Shown: piece by piece, positions 58,090 through 64,000 of the stretch
Layout: each line of letters starts with the position of its first letter
Numbering within the stretch: the stretch's first letter is position 1
From: RGIG3701 sp030530205
GTDB taxonomy: Bacteria; Planctomycetota; Planctomycetia; Pirellulales; Thermoguttaceae
Assembly (NCBI GenBank): GCA_030530205.1
Contig: JAUMVK010000016.1
Location: 1 to 64,000 of the forward strand
Direction of reading: 5' to 3'
Length of the DNA: 64,000 nucleotides
Program-made: the position numbers and the translations under genes
Notes under the pieces: model-generated
The model's database searches: none
Seen by the model: only the letters and a program-made list of their open reading frames with translations
What the model was told of the DNA's origin: nothing

Positions 58090-59919
58090 ATGAAACGCAT
58101 TTTTGCTTTAACCTTGATCGTTCTGGCTTTCCTTTCCCTCCCCACGTTGGCAGAGAATTATTATGTGGATGCTGAAAAGGGTTCAGACTCCAATTCAGGC
58201 ACGTCCCCGAAAACCGCGTGGAAGACGCTCCGGCATGTAAAGCGTCAGAATTTTCAGCCGGGTGACTCGATTTACCTGCACGCCGGGCAGGTCTGGCGCG
58301 ACCATTTTTCCTGTACCGCCAGCGGCGAGCCGGGAAAACCGATCACCTACGGCGTTTACGGAAAAGGCCCCAAACCCGCGCTTTGGGGGAGCGTCGATTT
58401 GACCCGACCCGACTACTGGACGGAAGTTCAGCCCGGAATTTGGGCCACGCGCGCCGATGTGATCAAGCCGAAATGCGCCTACAAAAAGTTTGAAACGGCC
58501 AACTGGAGCTGCTACAGCGAGAACAAAGCAAAGACAGAATGGTCAGTCGGAGAGGACGAACAGGGCAAGTATTATTCGATCACTTGCCTGAAACCGACCG
58601 ACCGCGACTGCGACATTCAGTTGAACTGCGCGTCGTTCAAGGTCCCGGCTGAAAAAGGTCTTCGCTTCCGCTTCCTCGTCAAGTTGACCGGCGCAGACGG
58701 GGAAAACCTCATGACCGAGGAATTCGCCGGCAAATTCGCGGGGCTGGCCCGGATCATTCAGGCTTCCGCACCGTGGGGTGGTTACTCGATCCTTTCGGGA
58801 AAATCGTTCCAACTCACCGACGATGGGGCGGAAATAGAAGTAACGCTCAGTACGACCAACATCGAGGAAAAAGAGGATGGCCGTCTTTCGTTCTTCTGTG
58901 GTCCGCTACTCCCGGAAGGAAGCGCCTTAACGATTTACCCACGGGGGGTCGAACTGGTGAAAATCGATCGGATCGGCCTGTTTCACGACGTTGGGAATAT
59001 TGTGATGCGTCGCGCGGACGCCGATGGAAAACCTACCGGCGACGACATTTGCGGCTGGAAACGTTGGAGTGTGGAAACCCTGGAAGACGAAGGCGATTAC
59101 TACCACGACCTTTCGACGAACGTTCTGTATTTCAAATCAGAAAAGAACCCGGCGACCGTCTGGGCGAAGATGGAAGCCGCGTGCCGGTGCAACCTTTTCG
59201 ACGTTGGGAGCCTGCACGACGTAGTGCTCGACGGTTGGGCGTTTGAGTACTCCGGCGGTCACGGAGTACGCGGCGGCACCGGAGCGAAACGGATCATCGT
59301 GCGAAACTGCGATTTCCGCTGGATCGGGGGAAGCTGGCTTTACACGCGCGGTCCGATTCCGACCCGGTACGGGAACGGCATTGAATTCTGGAGTGGGAAT
59401 GAAGATCTCCTCATCGAGAAAAACTACTTCTTCCAGGTGTACGACACGGCCATGACCAATCAGGGGCCGGATCCGGGCGTGCTCAAGAATATGGTCTGGC
59501 GCGAAAACCGCTGCGAAAAGTGCGAACAGTGCTACGAGATCTGGCTCTCGAGCGAGGAAATGACGGTCGAGTCGCTGGTCGTCGAGAAAAACCATTTCAC
59601 GGATTCCGGCTATGGCTGGAGCCACGCCCAGCGCCCGGACAAACGCGCGACGCATTTTCTCGCGTATGGTTTCAAATGCCAGGTGAAGAACATCGAGTAC
59701 CGGGACAATTACCTCGGACCCTCGGCCATGGTCATGGTTTGGTTCCACCACCCGCGGATCGACGAGTTCCGGTTCAGCCGAAACACGTACGACCTTCCGG
59801 GCGCGGACCCGAACACGACCCCGCTCTTTTACTGGGGCGGCCTGCCGAGCGAGGGCGTTTCGTTCGAGAAATACCGCGAGATGACCGGGAACGATAAAGA
59901 TTCGGTTTTCAAGAATTAA
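58090..59919 (+). CDS. Secreted right-handed beta-helix protein
   Basis: A 609-residue protein with a signal peptide (MKRIFALTLIVLAFLSLP... ending LAEN). The start of the mature chain, YYVDAEKGSDSNSGTS then AWKTL, is the entry motif of right-handed beta-helix (pectate-lyase-like) proteins of Bacteroidota and planctomycetes. The repeat-rich helix from about residue 375 shows the expected short strands (IIVRNCDFRWIGGSW, LLIEKNYFFQVYDTAMTNQ, LVVEKNHFTDSGYG). Residues 180-300 look like an inserted carbohydrate-binding-like domain. Candidate functions are polysaccharide lyase or glycoside hydrolase; catalytic residues are not certain. AGGA precedes the ATG. Confidence 0.8.
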   Translation: MKRIFALTLIVLAFLSLPTLAENYYVDAEKGSDSNSGTSPKTAWKTLRHVKRQNFQPGDSIYLHAGQVWRDHFSCTASGEPGKPITYGVYGKGPKPALWGSVDLTRPDYWTEVQPGIWATRADVIKPKCAYKKFETANWSCYSENKAKTEWSVGEDEQGKYYSITCLKPTDRDCDIQLNCASFKVPAEKGLRFRFLVKLTGADGENLMTEEFAGKFAGLARIIQASAPWGGYSILSGKSFQLTDDGAEIEVTLSTTNIEEKEDGRLSFFCGPLLPEGSALTIYPRGVELVKIDRIGLFHDVGNIVMRRADADGKPTGDDICGWKRWSVETLEDEGDYYHDLSTNVLYFKSEKNPATVWAKMEAACRCNLFDVGSLHDVVLDGWAFEYSGGHGVRGGTGAKRIIVRNCDFRWIGGSWLYTRGPIPTRYGNGIEFWSGNEDLLIEKNYFFQVYDTAMTNQGPDPGVLKNMVWRENRCEKCEQCYEIWLSSEEMTVESLVVEKNHFTDSGYGWSHAQRPDKRATHFLAYGFKCQVKNIEYRDNYLGPSAMVMVWFHHPRIDEFRFSRNTYDLPGADPNTTPLFYWGGLPSEGVSFEKYREMTGNDKDSVFKN

Positions 59920-59980
59920 AGAAAGCCCCTGGAACTTAAAATCAGGTCCCAGGGCGCAGACGCGACCCCCTCTATACCGC

Positions 59981-60122
59981 GATTTAAACACGGATTTTCA
60001 CGGATTAGGAAGGATTTTCCGGATTACGATTGATTCAATGGAAGCGTTTTCTGAACTTCATGCTTAAAAGAAATTAAAATCCTTTGAATCCTTGAAATCC
60101 GTGTAAATCCGTGTTTAAATTA
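59981..60122. repeat. Palindromic TTTAAACACGGATTTTC element, copy 3
   Basis: Left arm GATTTAAACACGGATTTTC, ACGGATTAGG; right arm AATCCGTGTAAATCCG, TGTTTAAATTAA, followed by the tail GGTTTGAAGTGAAGTGGAC as in copy 1. It fills the 302-bp gap between the beta-helix and helicase genes; after it only AT-rich sequence remains before the helicase start. Confidence 0.85.
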
Positions 60123-60221
60123 AGGTTTGAAGTGAAGTGGACTCTGAATTGGAAAATTTAAATTTTTTACCCTTCCTTTTGATTGGGTAATGAAATCACT
60201 TTTCTTGAAAAAGCCTTTTTT

Positions 60222-62288
60222 ATGCCTGAAACCTTCGGAAAAGATCTGAACCCGGCCCAGCGAGAAGCCGTCGAGTACGGTGAGGGGCCGCTTTTGGTCG
60301 TCGCGGGAGCGGGGACTGGAAAAACGACCATGCTGGCGCACCGTGTGGCGCGTTTGGTAGCGGATGGGGCGCGGCCCGACCGGATCCTGCTCCTGACGTT
60401 CACCCGGCGTGCCGCGATGGAGATGCTTCAACGTGCCAGGAGGCTTCTCGAGACCGTTAAGAGTGTCCCGACCCAGTCTCAGCACGTTTCGAACGTCTGG
60501 GGCGGAACGTTTCACGCCGTGGGGACGCGGCTTCTTCGGATCTATGGCTCCTGCGTCGGTCTGCCGCAGAACTTCACGATCATCGACCGGGCCGATCAGG
60601 AAGATCTCATGAATCTGGTCCGAACAGAAACCCTTGGCAAAACCACCGACGGCAAACGTTTCCCGAAGAAAGGGACCCTTGTCTCGATTTATAGCCGGTG
60701 CGTGAACTCGCAGGCCAAACTTTATGATATTCTGTCGAAATACTACCCGAAACTGGAGGAGTATCTACCCGAGCTTGCAAAAATTTTCGACGCGTACACC
60801 CAGCGGAAGATCGAAAACGCGACGCTTGATTACGACGATCTGCTTCTTTACTGGTCGGCGATGATGCGCCACCCGGAGATTGGCGAAAAGATACGCTCCC
60901 GATTCGACTGGGTCCTCGTGGACGAGTACCAGGATACGAACCGGATCCAGGCGGAGATCGTGCAGGGCCTGACGCCGGACGGGAAGGGCCTGACCGTGGT
61001 CGGCGATGACGCGCAGTCGATCTATTCGTTCAGGGCCGCGACGGTGCGGAATATTCTGGACTTTCCCAAGACGTTTCCCGGAGCGAAAATCATTCCTCTG
61101 GAGGAAAACTACCGCAGCACGGCGTCGATCCTCAAGGCAGCGAACCGGGTCGTGGCGCAGTTGCATGAGCGGTACAGGAAGGATCTTTTTGCCGTTCGGA
61201 AGGGGGGCGTGAGGCCGACTTTCTGCCGCTGCCGCGACGACGACGCCCAAACGCGCTACGTCGTGGACCTCGTGCTGGAACATTACGAAAACGGAATGCC
61301 ACTGAAGGAGATGGCGGTGCTTTTCCGGTCCTCGTCCCACTCGCTGCGGCTGGAAACGGAACTGGCGCGGCGGCGGATCCCCTACGTCAAATACGGCGGG
61401 CTGAAGTTCACCGAAGCGGCGCACGTGAAGGATCTGCTCTCGTTCCTGCGCGTCGTGGAAAATCCGGGCGATTTCCCCGCCGGGTTACGGCTTTTGACGT
61501 TCCTTCCCGGGATCGGCCCGAAAAAGGCGCGGGACCTGATGGTTCTGCTTCAGCAGGCGGGCGGGAATTTTAACGTCTGGTCCTCGTGGACTCCGCCGAA
61601 GAACGCGCAGGAACTTTGGTTTCCCACGGTCGCGCTTCTGAAGCAGATCAACGAGCCGGACCGGCCGCTGAAGGAGCAGCTTGCCGCCGCGATCGAGTTT
61701 TATCGCCCGATCCTGACCGAGAAATGGCCGCTGGACGGCGACTCGCGTCTTTCGGATCTCGAGCAGCTTCTGAGCGTTTCGGGAAATTTCAAGAGCCGGC
61801 GCGAGATGCTCGCCGACTTTGTGCTGGACCCGCCCGCTTCCTCGGAGGAATTCGCGGATAAACCGGACATCGACGACGACTGGCTGAACCTTTCGACCAT
61901 CCACTCGGCCAAGGGGCTGGAATGGAAGTCGGTTTTCATCATTCACGCCAGCGATGGGAATATTCCATCCGATATGAGTACGGGCCGCCCGGAAGAGATC
62001 GATGAGGAACTGCGGCTTTTCTACGTGGCGATGACGCGCGCCAAGGACTACCTGTACATCACGTGCCCGATGAAGTACTACCACGCCAACACGTACTGGG
62101 GCGACGCTTTCAGCACGGTCCTCCCGACGCGCTTCCTGCCCCCGGAGATCCTGAACGACTGCTTCGATTCGACCCGCTGCTGGGACGCACCGAACCCGGA
62201 CGACGATCGGGACTTTCGGAATATTCTGGAAGAAGAGGGCATGACGACGGAAGAATGGATCAAGAAGCAGACGGAAAATTTGTGGTGA
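60222..62288 (+). CDS. UvrD/PcrA-like superfamily 1 DNA helicase
   Basis: About 688 residues from the ATG (MPETFGKDLNPAQREAV), whose next residues are the Q-motif. Walker A is GAGTGKTTMLAHRV, Walker B VDEYQDTN, motif III VVGDDAQSIYSFRAA, motif IV ENYRSTASIL, motif V STIHSAKGLEW and motif VI YVAMTRAKDYLYI, all in order. Such 3'-5' helicases act in nucleotide excision and mismatch repair or in removing proteins from DNA. Length and motifs are closer to the PcrA/Rep type than to RecB. No Shine-Dalgarno is strong. Convergent with fliI, 21 bp apart. Confidence 0.92.
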   Translation: MPETFGKDLNPAQREAVEYGEGPLLVVAGAGTGKTTMLAHRVARLVADGARPDRILLLTFTRRAAMEMLQRARRLLETVKSVPTQSQHVSNVWGGTFHAVGTRLLRIYGSCVGLPQNFTIIDRADQEDLMNLVRTETLGKTTDGKRFPKKGTLVSIYSRCVNSQAKLYDILSKYYPKLEEYLPELAKIFDAYTQRKIENATLDYDDLLLYWSAMMRHPEIGEKIRSRFDWVLVDEYQDTNRIQAEIVQGLTPDGKGLTVVGDDAQSIYSFRAATVRNILDFPKTFPGAKIIPLEENYRSTASILKAANRVVAQLHERYRKDLFAVRKGGVRPTFCRCRDDDAQTRYVVDLVLEHYENGMPLKEMAVLFRSSSHSLRLETELARRRIPYVKYGGLKFTEAAHVKDLLSFLRVVENPGDFPAGLRLLTFLPGIGPKKARDLMVLLQQAGGNFNVWSSWTPPKNAQELWFPTVALLKQINEPDRPLKEQLAAAIEFYRPILTEKWPLDGDSRLSDLEQLLSVSGNFKSRREMLADFVLDPPASSEEFADKPDIDDDWLNLSTIHSAKGLEWKSVFIIHASDGNIPSDMSTGRPEEIDEELRLFYVAMTRAKDYLYITCPMKYYHANTYWGDAFSTVLPTRFLPPEILNDCFDSTRCWDAPNPDDDRDFRNILEEEGMTTEEWIKKQTENLW

Positions 62289-62309
62289 CCCTCTACAAGG
62301 GTGTTATGC

Positions 62310-63623
62310 TTATATCCGTTTCATCTCAGCGATGGCGTTTTCCAGTGTAGAAGGTTCGTCAGTTCTTTGGCGCAGGAAGTTGATGATTGCCTGCTTCTTT
62401 TCCAGAGCTTCGTCCAGGGCAGGGTTGGTCCCCCGCTTGTAGGCGTTGATAGCCAGAAGATCTTTGTATTCGCGCCAGAGGGAAATCATGGAACGGATCT
62501 GAAGTGCCGTCTGGACATGCGATCTCTCGCAGATGTCGTTCATTAATCGGCTGATGCTGGCCGGTACGTCGATCGCAGGGTAGTGTCCGCTCTCGGCCAG
62601 TCGGCGGGAAAGCCACAGATGCCCGTCCAGCAGACCGCGCACCGTGTCGGCGATCGGTTCATTTTCATCGTCCCCTTCGACCAGCACCGTGTACATTGCG
62701 GTGATGCTTCCTTCGCGTGTTCGGCCTGTACGCTCGACCAGGGCCGGGAGCATGGCGAAAACAGACGGCGGGTAACCGTTTCGCGCGGGAGGTTCACCAA
62801 GCGCCAAACCAATTTCACGCTGCGCCATGGCGAAACGGGTCAGGGAGTCCATCAGAAGCAGAACGTTTTTCCCGCGGTCCCGAAAATACTCTGCCACGGC
62901 GGTGGCCGTTTGTGAGGCACGCACGCGCAGGATCGGTGATTCGTCCCCCGTTGCGACCACTACGACGCTCCGGCGGCGGCCTTCGGGACCCAGGTCACGT
63001 TCCAGAAAATCGTTCACTTCGCGGCCGCGCTCGCCCACCAGACCGATCACGATCACGTCGGCGTTCGTGTAGCGGGCGATCATGCCGAGCAGGGTACTTT
63101 TCCCCACGCCGGAGCCGGCAAAAATCCCGACACGCTGACCCTCGCCAAGGGTGAACAGTGCGTCGATCGCGCGTACGCCGGTCGAGATTGGCTTTGTGAT
63201 CCTGGGCCGCTGGAACGCTTTGGGAGCGGCACGGTGGAAGGGGATCCGCTCAGTGTTCAGGAGTGCGTCAGGAGAAACCGGTTCAACGGAATCCTGAAGT
63301 ACCTGTCCGCGTGCGTCGAGGACTTTGCCGAGCATCCCCTCGCCGATGGTGAGCCAAGGGGCGGTTTGAACCATCCGAACGCAATCTCCACGGCGGATAC
63401 CATGGGTCGAATGGAGCGGGTAAAGAATGGCCTGTTCGTTCCGGAAGCCAATCACTTCTGCCGGAAGTGTGGAACGGTCTCCGAGGCGAATTTCGGCCAG
63501 AGCGCCGACCGGGGCGGGAAAACCACTGACACGGATCGTGGTCCCACTCGTTTCCAGGACGGTGCCCGTGATGTCCGTCGGAATGACCGAGTCAAGCTGG
63601 TTCAGAAGGGAAAGAGGATTCAT
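62310..63623 (-). CDS. fliI: Flagellar/type III export ATPase FliI
   Basis: A 437-residue hexameric ATPase that energises unfolding and delivery of export substrates at the flagellar (or type III) secretion gate. Walker A GIFAGSGVGKSTLLGMIAR, Walker B VLLLMDSLTRFA, and the C-terminal AIDVPASISRLMNDI are intact; the N-terminal beta-barrel domain is present. The start codon overlaps the stop of the upstream fliH-like gene in ATGA, implying coupling. The usual fliJ is not downstream: the operon ends here against the helicase gene. Flagellar rather than virulence assignment is by similarity of the conserved blocks and is not certain. Confidence 0.93.
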   Translation of the reverse strand: MNPLSLLNQLDSVIPTDITGTVLETSGTTIRVSGFPAPVGALAEIRLGDRSTLPAEVIGFRNEQAILYPLHSTHGIRRGDCVRMVQTAPWLTIGEGMLGKVLDARGQVLQDSVEPVSPDALLNTERIPFHRAAPKAFQRPRITKPISTGVRAIDALFTLGEGQRVGIFAGSGVGKSTLLGMIARYTNADVIVIGLVGERGREVNDFLERDLGPEGRRRSVVVVATGDESPILRVRASQTATAVAEYFRDRGKNVLLLMDSLTRFAMAQREIGLALGEPPARNGYPPSVFAMLPALVERTGRTREGSITAMYTVLVEGDDENEPIADTVRGLLDGHLWLSRRLAESGHYPAIDVPASISRLMNDICERSHVQTALQIRSMISLWREYKDLLAINAYKRGTNPALDEALEKKQAIINFLRQRTDEPSTLENAIAEMKRI

Positions 63624-64000
63624 GAACGGAGTTCCTCCGCGATTCTTTCGAGCTGGACGTCAAGCCGCTGATCAAGTTGGCCGTTTTCTGTTTTCAAAAC
63701 ACAGTCTCCTCGTGCCATTGCGGAAGAGGGTTTGATCGTCATGTGGCCGATCTTCCCAAATTCTCCGGCAAGGCGTTCCAGCGGTTCCCTCAGAAGTTCG
63801 GCATCCTGCGGATTCAGCGTCAGGATCAGGGAATTTTCCCCGGCGCAAAGCTGAAGCATTTCGCGGATCCACTGGATTTCGATTTGCGGGTCTTTTTCCA
63901 GTTCACGCCTCAGAATGACGTGTGAAACACGCATGACGAGTGTCAAAAAAGCGTTTTCCCAGTTTTGGGTCAGTTCTTCGCGAAGTCCCGCACACTGACT
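63620..64000 (-). CDS. fliH: FliH-like export ATPase regulator (3' part; 5' end outside window)
   Basis: The open frame reaches the window edge with no stop, giving about 126 C-terminal residues (from SQCAGLREELTQNWENAF at the edge). It is an amphipathic alpha/beta domain, with GDCVLKTENGQLDQRLDVQL near the end, typical of the FliH/YscL C-terminal domain that binds and inhibits FliI. Position directly upstream of and overlapping fliI supports the assignment, which is otherwise based on a weakly conserved family. The true start is beyond base 64000. Confidence 0.75.
   Translation of the reverse strand, partial: SQCAGLREELTQNWENAFLTLVMRVSHVILRRELEKDPQIEIQWIREMLQLCAGENSLILTLNPQDAELLREPLERLAGEFGKIGHMTIKPSSAMARGDCVLKTENGQLDQRLDVQLERIAEELRS

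Overview
The window looks like a chromosomal stretch from an anaerobic, saccharolytic member of the Planctomycetota. This is inferred from gene content, not from a marker gene. Pointers are two large secreted beta-propeller/cytochrome c proteins related to the alpha subunit of hydrazine synthase (HzsA), Tat-exported Gfo/Idh/MocA oxidoreductases, CehA/McbA-type PHP proteins, a DUF1207 protein and a BatA-type membrane protein. The anaerobic side rests on HydF ([FeFe]-hydrogenase maturation), ADP-forming acetate-CoA ligase, indolepyruvate:ferredoxin oxidoreductase and pyruvate phosphate dikinase. Overall GC is high, in the upper fifties percent by eye. I found no tRNA, rRNA, CRISPR array, transposase or prophage.

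Layout. 1-6.1 kb: secreted SGNH hydrolase, then hydF plus a fumarylacetoacetase-family hydrolase, convergent with the ADP-forming acyl-CoA ligase. 6.4-15.7 kb: carbohydrate and export region (Tat-exported PHP metallohydrolase, secreted glycoside hydrolase, HzsA-related protein, and a CehA/McbA relative that has lost metal ligands). 15.7-20 kb: two complementary M16 peptidase subunits flanking a small membrane protein and hisF. 20-24 kb: trpF-trpB-trpA-isochorismatase-like operon and a NUDIX hydrolase. 24-36 kb: second HzsA-related protein, Gfo/Idh oxidoreductase, FAD oxidoreductase with its DUF1667 partner, rimO and an organophosphate-type MFS transporter, an esterase and a second Gfo/Idh protein. 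36-45.8 kb: ppdK, fabI, an acetyltransferase, groES-groEL and iorA-iorB. 45.8-47.7 kb: two visibly AT-richer glycosyltransferase genes, probably acquired. 47.7-60 kb: second SGNH esterase, an RtcB-type ligase, BatA/VWA protein with a receiver-only regulator, DUF1207 protein, TolC-type lipoprotein, a YkgJ-type cysteine-cluster protein and a secreted beta-helix protein. 60-64 kb: UvrD-like helicase convergent with the 3' end of a flagellar/type III export operon (fliH-fliI).

Working together. IorAB makes acyl-CoA and reduced ferredoxin from 2-oxoacids. The ADP-forming ligase can turn acyl-CoA into ATP, HydF points to H2 as an electron sink, and PPDK links pyruvate and PEP with PPi. Secreted glycoside hydrolase, esterases and Tat-exported oxidoreductases suggest attack on decorated polysaccharides.

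Two genome-scale patterns stand out. First, intergenic spaces are packed with several families of imperfect palindromes built from short repeated words. Second, at least twelve promoters share the same design, a TTGNNN-like -35 box, exactly 16 bp, then TATAAT or TAAAAT.
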